Shown here in pieces: positions 44,385 through 53,735 of a stretch of 64,000 bases of DNA. Position 1 is the stretch's first letter; every line of letters starts with the position of its first letter. Source of the stretch: Pseudomonas graminis (GTDB lineage: Bacteria > Pseudomonadota > Gammaproteobacteria > Pseudomonadales > Pseudomonadaceae); contig NZ_CP053746.1 in assembly GCF_013201545.1 (NCBI RefSeq), positions 3,293,501 through 3,357,500 of the forward strand, read 5' to 3'. The position numbers and the translations under genes are program-made. The notes under the pieces are model-generated. The model worked only from the letters and a program-made list of their open reading frames with translations. It was not told the origin of the DNA and ran no database searches.

Positions 44385-45797
44385 TTAAAAGGCGTTCTTG
44401 TTGACGAAGCCTTTGAAGAGCGTCAGCAGGATGATTTTCAAGTCCAGCCAGACCGACCAGTGCTCGATGTACTGCAGGTCGAATTCAACGCGTTTCTGCA
44501 TCTTGTCCAGCGTGTCTGTTTCGCCACGCCAGCCGTTGATCTGTGCCCAGCCGGTGATGCCCGGCTTGACCTTGTGCCGCAGCATGTAGCCCGACACCTG
44601 CTTGCGGTATTGCTCGTTGTGCGCCACGGCATGGGGGCGCGGGCCGACGACGGACATATCGCCGAGCAGCACATTGAAGAACTGCGGCAGCTCGTCCAGC
44701 GAAGTGCGACGCAGGAAAGCGCCCAGCGGCGTGATGCGGCTGTCGTTGCGCGTGGCCTGGGTCACCACGGCGCCGTTTTCCTGCACGCTCATGCTGCGGA
44801 ATTTCCAGACCATGATCGGCCGACCGTCCAGCCCATAACGGCGTTGACGGAACAGCACCGGGCCTGGCGAGGTGAGCTTGATCGCCAGAGCGATCAGCAT
44901 CAGCGGCAGGGCGATCATCGTCAGAATGAGGCTCGACAGCACGATGTCTTCCAGACGCTTGACCACGCTCCACGCGCCATCCATTGGCGAGTCGAAAATG
45001 CTGATGCTCGGCAAACCGTTGATGCTCTCGCTGCGGGCGTGCAGCAACTCGAACATGAACACGTCGGGGATCACGTAGACCGACGCGGTGGTGTCGCTCA
45101 AGCCTTTGATCAACTCCTGCAGACGCGCCTGCGCGCCCAGTTCGAGGGTGATGTACACCTTGTCGATCTTGCCGTCGCGGGCGTCCTGGATCAGTTGATC
45201 CAGATCGCCCAGCACCGAAATGCGTCGGCCGATGCGCGCCAGGTCGATCTGCTGCGGCGCTTCGTCATAGAAACCCAGCAGGTTCAGGCCCATCCACGGC
45301 GCGCGTTCGATGGACATTGCCAGGCGTTCGCCGCAATGGCCGGTGCCGACAATCGCCACGCGGCGGGTGTTGAAACCCTGGGCGCGCAAGGTGTGCAGCA
45401 CGCTGCGGATCGCCAGGCGATAGCCACACAATGCCACCAGCACGACGGCAAACCAGGCCATCTGGCTGTTGTCCGCCAGATCGTCGGGCTGCAACAGCAG
45501 GTAGTCGACGAACAGCAGCAGCACGAAGGCCAGGCCCCAGTAATTGGCGACCTTCAGCAGCTCGCGCGCAATGCGCTCGCCACGCCACGAGCCGTACAAC
45601 TGGTGGTATTCGGCCAGCCAGTGAAAGGCCACCGCCGCCAGCAGAATCTGCATCCAGGCTTCGCTGCTCATCGGCATACCGGTGAGCAGGTTGACGCCGT
45701 AACCGCCGACCGCGATGACCGCCAGATCGAGCAACCGGTGAGCGACGGACAGCGACGATGAATGGGCATGCAGAATGCCCCTTAATGGAGTGCGCAT
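44385..45797 (-). CDS. Undecaprenyl-phosphate glucose phosphotransferase (WcaJ type)
   Basis: Primes the repeat unit by moving Glc-1-P (or a related hexose-1-P) to undecaprenyl phosphate. The 470-residue polyisoprenyl-phosphate hexose-1-phosphate transferase has four N-terminal membrane segments, a Rossmann-like middle (RRVAIVGTGHCGERLA near residue 145), and the C-terminal catalytic domain: SPGPVLFRQRRYGLDGRPIMVWKFRSM, RRTSLDELPQFFNVL (essential D-E), VGPRPHAVAHNE and KPGITGWAQINGWRGET. The ATG at 45797 follows the glycosyltransferase gene after 13 nt. Confidence 0.93.
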   Translation of the reverse strand: MRTPLRGILHAHSSSLSVAHRLLDLAVIAVGGYGVNLLTGMPMSSEAWMQILLAAVAFHWLAEYHQLYGSWRGERIARELLKVANYWGLAFVLLLFVDYLLLQPDDLADNSQMAWFAVVLVALCGYRLAIRSVLHTLRAQGFNTRRVAIVGTGHCGERLAMSIERAPWMGLNLLGFYDEAPQQIDLARIGRRISVLGDLDQLIQDARDGKIDKVYITLELGAQARLQELIKGLSDTTASVYVIPDVFMFELLHARSESINGLPSISIFDSPMDGAWSVVKRLEDIVLSSLILTMIALPLMLIALAIKLTSPGPVLFRQRRYGLDGRPIMVWKFRSMSVQENGAVVTQATRNDSRITPLGAFLRRTSLDELPQFFNVLLGDMSVVGPRPHAVAHNEQYRKQVSGYMLRHKVKPGITGWAQINGWRGETDTLDKMQKRVEFDLQYIEHWSVWLDLKIILLTLFKGFVNKNAF

Positions 45798-45810
45798 AGG
45801 CTGGGCTCGC

Positions 45811-47034
45811 TCAGACGGATTTGATCGGAACAACGCGGGCGGAAAGGTCGTTGCTGACCAGTGTCGGCGCGGTCTGGACCGGCCGGATGTGCGCAGGCTG
45901 GCGGCTTTGACGAGCTGCACTCAGGCGGGTCTCGACGAACTGGCGCATTTCCAGTTCGAAGCGGGCTTCGCTGAAGCGTTCGGCGTTGGTCCGGCAGGCT
46001 TGTGCGGTGATGCGTGAACCGTTGATCTCGAACGTCTCGATGGCGGCCATCAGCGACGCCACGCTTTGCTCCGGGTAGAGCACCCCGGTCGGCTGCGGAT
46101 GATCCAGCCCGCAAACCGTTTCCACCACGCCACCCTTGGCGAACGCGATGACCGGCGTGCCGCAGGCCTGGGCCTCCACCGGGCTGATGCCGAAATCTTC
46201 TTCGGCGGCAAACACGAACGCCTTGGCGTTGCTCATGTGTTCCTGCAACACCGCAAACGGTTGATAACCCAGCAGGGTGACGTTCGGCGCGTTGACCGCA
46301 GCGGCCTTGGCCTTTTCCATTTCCGGACCGTCGCCGATCACCACCAGACGCTTGCCCGGCATGGCCGCGAAGGCTTCGATGATCATCGGCATGCGCTTGT
46401 ACGGCACCATGCGCGAGGCGGTGAAGTAGTAATCCTGCTTCTCTTCCTGCAGGGCGAAACCCCGGGTGTCCACCGGCGGGTAGATCACCGTGGATTCACG
46501 GCGGTAGGCCTTGGTGATGCGCGCGCCAATGAAGTGCGAGTTGGCGATGAAGTCATCGACGCCTGCGGCCGTGCGCTGATCCCACATGCGCATGTAGTGC
46601 AGGATCATCCGCGCCACTTTGCCTTTCAGGCCTGTGCTCAGGTTCGCCTCTTTGAGGTACTGATGCTGCAGGTCCCAGGCGTAGCGGATCGGCGAGTGCA
46701 CGTAGCTGACGTGCAACTGGTCCGGGCCGCACAGGACGCCTTTGGCCACCGCGTGGCTGCTGCTGATGATCAGGTCGTAACCGGACAGGTCCAGTTGCTC
46801 GATGGCCATCGGCATCAGCGGCAGGTAGCGCTGGTATTTGGTTTTGGCCTTGGGCAGGCGCTGTATGAACGTGGTCTTCGCGACTTTGCCGCCCAGCTGT
46901 GCGCGGTCCTGGTCGCTGAGGAAATCGATGACGGAGAACAGATCCGCCTCGGGCCAGATTTTGATCAGCGATGCCAAAACCCTTTCGGCACCGGCGTACG
47001 TCACCAACCAGTCGTGGACGATTGCAATCTTCAT
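45811..47034 (-). CDS. Glycosyltransferase family 4 protein
   Basis: A 407-residue GT-B transferase. The N-terminal domain starts MKIAIVHDWLVTYAGAERV; the donor-binding C-terminal domain has YYFTASRMVPYKRMPMII, VVIGDGPEME and the E-x7-E-type motif in AEEDFGISPVEAQACGTPVIAF. The middle SYVHSPIRYAWDLQHQY resembles mannosyltransferase-like members. The ATG at 47034 begins the conserved N-terminus. It adds one sugar to the lipid-linked unit in the cytoplasm. Confidence 0.9.
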   Translation of the reverse strand: MKIAIVHDWLVTYAGAERVLASLIKIWPEADLFSVIDFLSDQDRAQLGGKVAKTTFIQRLPKAKTKYQRYLPLMPMAIEQLDLSGYDLIISSSHAVAKGVLCGPDQLHVSYVHSPIRYAWDLQHQYLKEANLSTGLKGKVARMILHYMRMWDQRTAAGVDDFIANSHFIGARITKAYRRESTVIYPPVDTRGFALQEEKQDYYFTASRMVPYKRMPMIIEAFAAMPGKRLVVIGDGPEMEKAKAAAVNAPNVTLLGYQPFAVLQEHMSNAKAFVFAAEEDFGISPVEAQACGTPVIAFAKGGVVETVCGLDHPQPTGVLYPEQSVASLMAAIETFEINGSRITAQACRTNAERFSEARFELEMRQFVETRLSAARQSRQPAHIRPVQTAPTLVSNDLSARVVPIKSV

Positions 47035-47129
47035 TGAAATTCTCTGCATTAACGGCTGAGGGACGCCCGATACGTCGAGCCAGGCTCGCGAGGGCCATCC
47101 CATGCCTATCCATGTGCGCAGGCGCTAAA

Positions 47130-48170
47130 TCAGACGCTGACAGGCTGCGTCTCGGCGTTGCGGTTATTAAGGCGTTTTCCGAGCTGTATGAAAGGGTGTT
47201 CGATGTAGCGGAAGCACAGATGGGCAGCGCCCAGGGTCAGCACTGTCGCGACCATCGCCACCAGCAGGCCCGGCGCGTCGGTGCCGCGCAGCAGGAATTC
47301 GCTGAGCATGCCCATCGACGGGTGCAGCAGGTACAGCGAGTAACTCACTGCGCCCAGCCAGACCAGCGCCGGGTGGTTCAGACGCACACTGCGGGTCAGC
47401 AGCACGAAGCTGACAATGGCCACCGCGTAGGTGAAGCAGTAACGGCCCCAGGTTTCGCCGGTGCCCATGTCCTTGCTGTAAGCCATGATCAGCGTCGGCG
47501 GTAACAGCACGGCGAAGGCCACGAACAGCATTTTCAGGTTCCGCGTCAGCGCCGGGCTGTGTTCCGCCAGCAACCACTGGCGCCACACGGAGCCAAAGAA
47601 CATCAGCGACAACGCGAGCGGAAGGGCCACCGGCAGTTTGTGTTCAGTCAGCGCGCGGGCCACGCTCATCGCCAGCGCTGCGAGCAGAAACACCAGCGAA
47701 CAGCGCGCCCGGAACGCCAGGTCATACAGCTTGCCGGCGATAAACAACGCCAGGCACAGGCCGTAGAACACCAGTTCGATGAACAGCGTCCAGTACAGGC
47801 CGACCACGTCGTCGAAGCCCAGCGCCGCCTGCACCATGGTCAGGTTCGCGACGATCTGCGGCCAGGACGGCAACGGCGCGCCGCTCAACTGAAGCATCAG
47901 CACAAACAGCACCAGTGACAGCCAGTAGGCCGGGTACAAGCGCATGAAGCGTGAGATCAGAAAACGCCGGGCGCCATCGGGGACCGGCTTCAGGCTGTAG
48001 GGAATCACTACGCCGCTGATCATGAAAAACCACAACACCCCCAACTTGCCGGGGTCGATCAGGTAATCCAGCACCCAGACGTGACCAATGACCGGTGCAT
48101 ACAAATGGGTGAAAACCACCATCAAGGCGGCGATGCCGCGCAATGCGTCGAGATAGGCAAGGCGTTTCAT
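47130..48170 (-). CDS. Acyltransferase 3 family membrane protein
   Basis: A 346-residue integral membrane O-acyltransferase with about ten hydrophobic segments. It begins KRLAYLDALRGIAALMVVFTHLY with the conserved arginine and histidine of the Acyl_transf_3 family, followed by VLWFFMISGVVIPYSL and RFLISRFMRLYPAYWLSL. It most likely acetylates or succinylates the repeat unit. It sits between two glycosyltransferase genes. Confidence 0.9.
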   Translation of the reverse strand: MKRLAYLDALRGIAALMVVFTHLYAPVIGHVWVLDYLIDPGKLGVLWFFMISGVVIPYSLKPVPDGARRFLISRFMRLYPAYWLSLVLFVLMLQLSGAPLPSWPQIVANLTMVQAALGFDDVVGLYWTLFIELVFYGLCLALFIAGKLYDLAFRARCSLVFLLAALAMSVARALTEHKLPVALPLALSLMFFGSVWRQWLLAEHSPALTRNLKMLFVAFAVLLPPTLIMAYSKDMGTGETWGRYCFTYAVAIVSFVLLTRSVRLNHPALVWLGAVSYSLYLLHPSMGMLSEFLLRGTDAPGLLVAMVATVLTLGAAHLCFRYIEHPFIQLGKRLNNRNAETQPVSV

Positions 48171-48179
48171 GGCAATGCC

Positions 48180-49301
48180 TCAGAGCTTGCTGGAAGATTC
48201 GCGACCCAGGGCATCGCTGCCCTGGCTGCTGCGCCGGTCTCTGGCCGGACTCAGCAGCGCGTCGATGCGTTGGGAAACCTGGCGTGCCGACTCTTCCCAG
48301 GAAAACCGCGCTACGTTGTTCAGTCCGCGCCGACGCAGCGACTGGCGCAGCGGCATGTCCGTCAGGATGCGTTCCATGGCGGCGGCCATGTGCTCAATGT
48401 CCAGCGGGTCGAAATACAGCGCGCTGGCCTGCAGCACTTCAGGGATCGACGCCGCGTTGGCCGCCAGCACCGGGCAACCACAGGCCTGTGCTTCCAGGGG
48501 CGGAATGCCGAAGCCTTCGTACAGCGACGGAAACACAAACGCCGTTGCGCCCTGGTACTGGCTGATCAGTTCGTCATCGCTCAGGCGACCCAGAAAGCGG
48601 ATGCGCGGGTCACGACTGGCCAGGCGTTGCAGGTTGTCGTCGCTGAAAATCCCGCTGGCGCCACCGACAATGCGCAGCTGCAGATCATCGTGGCCGCGCA
48701 GCAGCAGGAACGCCTGAATCATCCGGCTGAAATTCTTGTGGGCGCTGGGCGAAGACACCGCCAGCAAGTAATCCTGTTGCTCTTTAAGGGGCGGCCCCGG
48801 TTGAAACGCACCGCTCACGGCATTGGGCACCACGAAAATTTTCTTCTCCGGGAATTTGTAGAACTGCGAGATCTCGCCCTTGGAGAAGGCGCTCACCGTC
48901 AGCAGCGACTTGATCCGCGACAGCATGATCGGCGTCATGGTCCGGTAGAGCAGGCGAAAGGTGCGCGTGTAGCTTTCCGGGTGACGCACATAGGTGACGT
49001 CGTGGTGGGTCGCGATCTGATTGCCGTACAGCAGCGGCGCGGTGCTGCACAGCGAAATCAGCAGCGGGTTGCCCTGACGGCGCAGGTACAGCGGCAGGTC
49101 CAGTTGCTCCCACAGGTGGCCGCTGTGACTGCCGATGCATTGCACGTCGAGGGCTTTGGCGCTCTCGTGCATCTGAATGCCGTGGGGGGCCACAAACACC
49201 ACGTCGTCGCGCAGTTGCTTGAGGGCCAGGCAGATCTGTTCGGCGAAGCGTTGAACGCCACGCAATTCCTGGGTCAGGAAACGTGCATTGATCACAATCA
49301 T
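48180..49301 (-). CDS. Glycosyltransferase family 4 protein
   Basis: A 373-residue GT-B protein. VINARFLTQELRGVQRFAEQI opens the acceptor domain (as in WbpY/mannosyltransferase B-like enzymes), and YLLAVSSPSAHKNFSRMIQAF, RIRFLGRLSDDELISQY and FPSLYEGFGIPPLEAQACGCPVLAAN form the donor domain, with the EGFG...E motif. The ATG at 49301 begins the family N-terminus. It lies in the same transcript; 9 nt separate its stop from the acyltransferase ATG. Confidence 0.9.
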   Translation of the reverse strand: MIVINARFLTQELRGVQRFAEQICLALKQLRDDVVFVAPHGIQMHESAKALDVQCIGSHSGHLWEQLDLPLYLRRQGNPLLISLCSTAPLLYGNQIATHHDVTYVRHPESYTRTFRLLYRTMTPIMLSRIKSLLTVSAFSKGEISQFYKFPEKKIFVVPNAVSGAFQPGPPLKEQQDYLLAVSSPSAHKNFSRMIQAFLLLRGHDDLQLRIVGGASGIFSDDNLQRLASRDPRIRFLGRLSDDELISQYQGATAFVFPSLYEGFGIPPLEAQACGCPVLAANAASIPEVLQASALYFDPLDIEHMAAAMERILTDMPLRQSLRRRGLNNVARFSWEESARQVSQRIDALLSPARDRRSSQGSDALGRESSSKL

Positions 49302-49424
49302 TGTGGTCGACCTGTAGAAGAGATAAAGGGGTCGTGCGCAGGCGCCTTCAGCGCGCTCAGTCAAGAGCCGTCAGCACCCTGAATGAAGGGGCGCTCGAAA
49401 GGCGGGCCAAAAAAAAGGCAGAAT

Positions 49425-50747
49425 TCAGGGCAAGGCAAACAGTGCCGGGCGTGTGCCCAGGCTTATTATTTTCGGGAAGTCATCAATCGGCACTTGCGCC
49501 GAGCAACGCCCGTCGTTGCAGTTCCACGGGATACCGCTGTCGACCTGCCCCCGTTGTGGCTGGCGGGTGTCGATGTATTGCACGTTGCCGCGCAGCACAC
49601 TACTGGCGTCGACCTTGATCGATCGCGGCAGCCCGGCGGTCCAGGCGACCATGATCTGCTCTGACCCCTTGGCGAATCGCAGCAGGTATTGCGAGTCGAT
49701 TTCGCGACTCTTTTCAGCGTCGTAGCGGAACTGATGCAGCGTCGGGCTGATGGCCTTCAACGTCAGGTACGCCTGTTTGATGCTCAGGTCCTGATTGAGC
49801 AGGCCGAAGTTCTGCTCAGGATCAGTGCCGTCGGGACCGTCGTTGAGCAGGCCGTTCCACCACATGCCCTTGATGTTGGGCATCGTCTGCGCAAGGAAGA
49901 AACTGCGCGCCAGGAACGCTGCCTGGGTCTTCTCGTCACCGCCGCAACGCCCGTCGTTGCTGGGCCAGCCCATCTCGGTGAGGTACAGCGGCACCGGGCC
50001 TTTGTTGCGGTTCCTGTCCGTCAGGTCCTCGCTGATTCGTCGCAGCCAGGCAATCCAGTTTTCCGGGGTATTGCGCTCATCCGAACGGCAATACACATAC
50101 GGATGAAGCGACAACCCGTCGACATGGTTCAGCAGCCCCGATTCCACCAGCCGGTCGGCGAATCCCAGGTCCATGCCCTGACTGGTCACGGCGCCGGCCA
50201 GAATCACCATCGGCCGTTGGTTGGCGCGAATGCGCTTGGCCGTTTGCTCGATGAGCAGGCTGTAGTCCCTGGCGAACGCCGGGTCGACCGGGTTTTCCTT
50301 GTCCCACTCGTTCCAGATCTCGTAGAAGTCCACGCTGTCGGTGAGCTGGCGGGTGACGAAGCTGGCGTAGTTGCCGTAAGCATCGCGCACCGAGGGTTTT
50401 CGCGGTTTGGCGTAGTTCTCGTAAAACGGGTTGCCGTAGCCCAGCACCAACAGCGGTCGCAAACGGTTTTCCTGGGCGGCGCTCAGGAATGACTGCCACG
50501 AAGGCTCGATCTTCAACGACCCTCGTCGGGGCTCGGCGCTGGACCAATAGGCATCGTCGCGCACCGAGTCGACACCCGCCGCTTTCAGCAGTTGCAACGC
50601 GCGGACGGAGGTGCCGGGCTTGTTCATCAAGTGCGTGTCCACGCCGATGATGAACGCTTCGTCCGCCCGCGTGATGCAGCTGATCAACAACCCTAGCAAC
50701 AGGACCGCCGAGGGTCGTCGTAACCGGGGCAGGTAAGGGATAAACAT
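49425..50747 (-). CDS. Secreted glycoside hydrolase, PslG-like (GH39 type)
   Basis: A 440-residue secreted (alpha/beta)8 glycosidase. An N-terminal hydrophobic signal (AVLLLGLLISCITRA) is followed by the catalytic barrel; the acid/base glutamate is in EIWNEWDK (about residue 147) and the nucleophile glutamate in YLTEMGWPS (about 258). Their spacing of ~111 residues and the total length equal those of PslG of P. aeruginosa, which trims exopolysaccharide in the periplasm. An ATG at 50747 is used; a TTG four codons upstream is in frame. It may shorten or release the polymer. Confidence 0.85.
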   Translation of the reverse strand: MFIPYLPRLRRPSAVLLLGLLISCITRADEAFIIGVDTHLMNKPGTSVRALQLLKAAGVDSVRDDAYWSSAEPRRGSLKIEPSWQSFLSAAQENRLRPLLVLGYGNPFYENYAKPRKPSVRDAYGNYASFVTRQLTDSVDFYEIWNEWDKENPVDPAFARDYSLLIEQTAKRIRANQRPMVILAGAVTSQGMDLGFADRLVESGLLNHVDGLSLHPYVYCRSDERNTPENWIAWLRRISEDLTDRNRNKGPVPLYLTEMGWPSNDGRCGGDEKTQAAFLARSFFLAQTMPNIKGMWWNGLLNDGPDGTDPEQNFGLLNQDLSIKQAYLTLKAISPTLHQFRYDAEKSREIDSQYLLRFAKGSEQIMVAWTAGLPRSIKVDASSVLRGNVQYIDTRQPQRGQVDSGIPWNCNDGRCSAQVPIDDFPKIISLGTRPALFALP

Positions 50748-50847
50748 GGCTTGTCTCAATGAAGAGGCACGGTCCGGAGCGCTTGCTCAGGTAGGTCGCG
50801 GGCCGTCGGCGGTAATGTCGGCATCGCGTACAGGCATGCCGCTGTGT

Positions 50848-52101
50848 TCAAACGGGGTGCGGCAGTGTCTGCCGGTTGCGCTGGGCGACATCGTCCAGCA
50901 GCGTCTGGTCGAAAATACTTTGGTAACTGTCGAGCATCAGCTCCAGGTTCAGTAACGACGCCACGCTGACCCGCGCCTCACCGCTCAGACGCGCCAGTAA
51001 TTCCGGGTTCTGGTGCAACCGCAACATCGCCTGGCCCAGTGAGTCGGGATCCTGCGGGTCGCACAGCAAACCGTTTAGCGGGTCCTGAATGATTTCAGGC
51101 AAACCGCCCATGCGGCTGGCAATCACCGGCACCGAGTGGGCGCAGGCTTCGACGGCAACCATGCCGAACGGCTCGTTCCACAGCGAAGGCACCACGGCGA
51201 CATCGATCTGGCGGTAGAACGTTTCAGGCGTCTGATAACCGACGAAGCTGATCTTCGACGAATTCGCCAGGGCCTTGAACGTGGCTTCGTCATCCGTCTG
51301 GCCACGTCCTGCGATCTGCAGCGTGGCGTCGAAGGGCAGTCGCTGAAATTGCTCGATCAGCCAGGCCACGCCTTTCTGATGGGACAGCGTGCCCATGTAG
51401 CCGAAGCGCAACGGCGCTTTTTTCACTGCGAGATCCGTTTGCCGCCGCTGATGGGGCGAGGCGGTCGGCGGGGTGAACGGGCTGGCGTTGTGCACGACGT
51501 ACGGGCTGGCGTTGCTGAAATATCCGCGCAACTGCAGCTTTTCAAGAATGAATCGACTGACCCCGACCACCGCCGCGACCTGCGCTGACCGAACATCGTG
51601 GCCCTTGCGAAAGGTCTGGCAGCTGCCGCATTGCTGCTGGCAGCATTGGCCGCGTTTGAACATGTTGCTGCTCGGGCACATCAGGTACATGTCATGCAGC
51701 ACCTGGACGATCGGCAGCTTTGCAGCGGTGATCTCGTCCCAGACCGACACCGACCAGCCGGCCAGGTTATGGCAGACCACCAGTTGCGGCTGCGCGTTGC
51801 CGATGACCTTTTTAACGTAGCTGCGCATCGCGCCGTTGTAGCGGTCGCGCAGATGCCAGCCCAGGCGCGCCAGACGGCCAGGCCGCTGCGCACCGAAATG
51901 CCAGTAGAAGTTACGCAGGCCGGCGCGGTAGACCTTGACGCCGTTCACCGCTTCAACGCTCAAACCTGCGTCGGGGCCGGTCACTAGCACGCTGACTTCA
52001 CAGCCGCGCTGCTGCAGGCCTTCGACGGTACGCTGAAGAATGATTTCCGCGCCGCCTCCAATGTGAGGGGCATACAGGCTGCTGATGAACAGTATTTTCA
52101 T
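50848..52101 (-). CDS. Glycosyltransferase family 4 protein
   Basis: A 417-residue GT-B transferase: KILFISSLYAPHIGGGAEIILQR at the N-terminus, LRFGYMGTLSHQKGVAWLIEQF and PSLWNEPFGMVAVEACAHSVPVIAS in the donor domain. A cysteine-rich stretch (CCQQQCGSCQTFRKGHD) in the middle is unusual but known in some GT4 proteins with LPS/EPS roles (a metal site is possible). Its start overlaps the stop of the preceding glycosyltransferase by 4 nt. Confidence 0.9.
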   Translation of the reverse strand: MKILFISSLYAPHIGGGAEIILQRTVEGLQQRGCEVSVLVTGPDAGLSVEAVNGVKVYRAGLRNFYWHFGAQRPGRLARLGWHLRDRYNGAMRSYVKKVIGNAQPQLVVCHNLAGWSVSVWDEITAAKLPIVQVLHDMYLMCPSSNMFKRGQCCQQQCGSCQTFRKGHDVRSAQVAAVVGVSRFILEKLQLRGYFSNASPYVVHNASPFTPPTASPHQRRQTDLAVKKAPLRFGYMGTLSHQKGVAWLIEQFQRLPFDATLQIAGRGQTDDEATFKALANSSKISFVGYQTPETFYRQIDVAVVPSLWNEPFGMVAVEACAHSVPVIASRMGGLPEIIQDPLNGLLCDPQDPDSLGQAMLRLHQNPELLARLSGEARVSVASLLNLELMLDSYQSIFDQTLLDDVAQRNRQTLPHPV

Positions 52102-53099
52102 AATGGATACGACTGATTCAGACCCAGTACCCCGGACTCACCGTCACGGATGGCTTTTTCGATCAGGCCCAGGCGTTCCTCGGCACCGCGTCGCTTGGCG
52201 ATCAGCCGCAGCAGGCGGAAGAACACCCAGCGGTTGAGGCCGTACAGCAGCGACGAATTGGCCCAGATGTTCTTGTCGAACCAGGCCTGGTTGCGCGCGC
52301 CGTAGTAGGCGCGCAAGTCCGAGCCGCCCAGCAGGAAGCTCTCGTAGATGTTGTTGGTGCGCGCCTTGATGTTCCACGAGCTTTCCAGGTCATCGAGCAA
52401 GGCATCCGGCACCAGGAAGATCCGGCCGCCACCGGCGGTGATGCGAAAGGTGTATTCGCTGTCGTCGGCATAGAGCATCAACGCATCCAGAGGCAGGCCG
52501 ATGCGGCGATACAGGTTGCGATGGGCGAGCAGGCCGCCGTAGGTAGCGAATGGCAATTGCACCATCGGCAGTTTGCGATGGGGGCTTTGCGGCGCGCCCC
52601 ACGGCAGGCGACGCCAGACCTTGTACGGCAGCTGCGCGATGTGAAAACCGAAAAAGCTCGAACGGCGCTGGATGGCGAAGCGATTCGGCACGCCGGCGGC
52701 GATATCCGCCTGATGGGTCGGACGAAAGCCCAGTACGGCGGCCTTGTCTTCGCCGTCGACGCGTTTACGTTCTTCGAGCACCTGATGCAGCGTGGCAATG
52801 GCGTTGATGGTCGGCGCGTTGTCGTCGTCCATCAGCCAGATGTGCTCGGCCCCGGCGTCCAGCGCGGCCTGAATCCCCACCGAATAGCCCCGCGCCGAAC
52901 CGGTGTTCTCATGCATGTAGATCACGCTGACCTGGTTCGGCCAGTTGCGGCGCAGGGTGTCCAGCGGCGCGGTGGATGCGTTGCTGACAATGATCACACG
53001 GTCGATCAGCGGGCTTTCCAGCGAGCGGCTGACCAGCGTGTGCAGGTAGTTGAAACGATCACCATAGGTGAGCGTCACCAGCGTGGTTTTCTGGGTCAT
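52098..53099 (-). CDS. Glycosyltransferase family 2 protein
   Basis: A 333-residue GT-A transferase: TLVTLTYGDRFNYLHTLVSRSL at the N-terminus, the metal-binding triple aspartate in WLMDDDNAP (about residue 93), and YADDSEYTFRITAGG as the likely catalytic-base region. It resembles rhamnosyl/galactofuranosyl-transferase-like GT2 enzymes (GlfT-like). The ATG at 53099 starts the conserved sequence; GGAACT lies upstream. It is linked by a 4-nt overlap to the next gene. Confidence 0.88.
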   Translation of the reverse strand: MTQKTTLVTLTYGDRFNYLHTLVSRSLESPLIDRVIIVSNASTAPLDTLRRNWPNQVSVIYMHENTGSARGYSVGIQAALDAGAEHIWLMDDDNAPTINAIATLHQVLEERKRVDGEDKAAVLGFRPTHQADIAAGVPNRFAIQRRSSFFGFHIAQLPYKVWRRLPWGAPQSPHRKLPMVQLPFATYGGLLAHRNLYRRIGLPLDALMLYADDSEYTFRITAGGGRIFLVPDALLDDLESSWNIKARTNNIYESFLLGGSDLRAYYGARNQAWFDKNIWANSSLLYGLNRWVFFRLLRLIAKRRGAEERLGLIEKAIRDGESGVLGLNQSYPL

Positions 53100-53205
53100 G
53101 GCGAGTTCCGGGCGAAGGGGGGTCAAGAGGCTGAAAGCATCAGCCCCGTGGGAATCAGGATGTGTGGGTCAAAATGTGTGGATCAGCACGGACAACGCTA
53201 ACGGC

Positions 53206-53730
53206 TCACGCCCGCGCTTGCATCCGTGACAGGCTGCTGACCGGCAGGGTGACCTTTTGCTCGCGTTGCAGCAGGTTGAGCAGAATCACCGCACGTTCAT
53301 CACCGTCGGCAGCCAGGAAGATCGCTTCGACGTCGTTGAAGCCCTCGGCCGTGACCCGCACCGTTTCGCCCTCTTGAAAGGCGACCCTGGCCGGCGGCGC
53401 CAACAGACGCTGGCGAATCTGCTCGATCAACGCATCCTGCACCGGAACCGGCATGCCGCCGAACGTAACGATGCGCGCCACGCCCCGGGTCGAGCGGATC
53501 GGGTACCAGTTGTCGCTGGCCTGGTCCATGTGGATGAACAGGTAACCGGGGAACAGCTCTTCTTCGGCTGGCGCCCGTGAGCCGCGTTTTTTCTCACCGC
53601 GCTTGACCGGGCGGTAGCACTCGAACTGCTGACGTTGCAGGTGCTCTGCGGCACGTGCTTCCTGACGGGGTTTGGTCTGGATGAGGTACCAGCGTGCGGA
53701 GCCACCGGAGCTATTGACGACTTCAGACAT
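53206..53730 (-). CDS. rfaH: RfaH-like transcription antiterminator (NusG paralogue)
   Basis: A 174-residue NusG-family protein specialised for one operon. The N-terminal NGN domain (ARWYLIQTKPRQEARAAEHL, EELFPGYLFIHM, IRSTRGVARIVTFGG) contacts RNA polymerase; the C-terminal KOW-type domain (GFNDVEAIFLAADGDERAVILLNLLQREQKV) matches E. coli RfaH (EGFQAIF...LLLNLI) closely. RfaH binds ops DNA in paused polymerase and prevents Rho termination. An ops element lies in this operon's own leader, so it should drive its own transcript. The ATG at 53730 has GGAG upstream. Confidence 0.92.
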   Translation of the reverse strand: MSEVVNSSGGSARWYLIQTKPRQEARAAEHLQRQQFECYRPVKRGEKKRGSRAPAEEELFPGYLFIHMDQASDNWYPIRSTRGVARIVTFGGMPVPVQDALIEQIRQRLLAPPARVAFQEGETVRVTAEGFNDVEAIFLAADGDERAVILLNLLQREQKVTLPVSSLSRMQARA

Positions 53731-53735
53731 ACACT

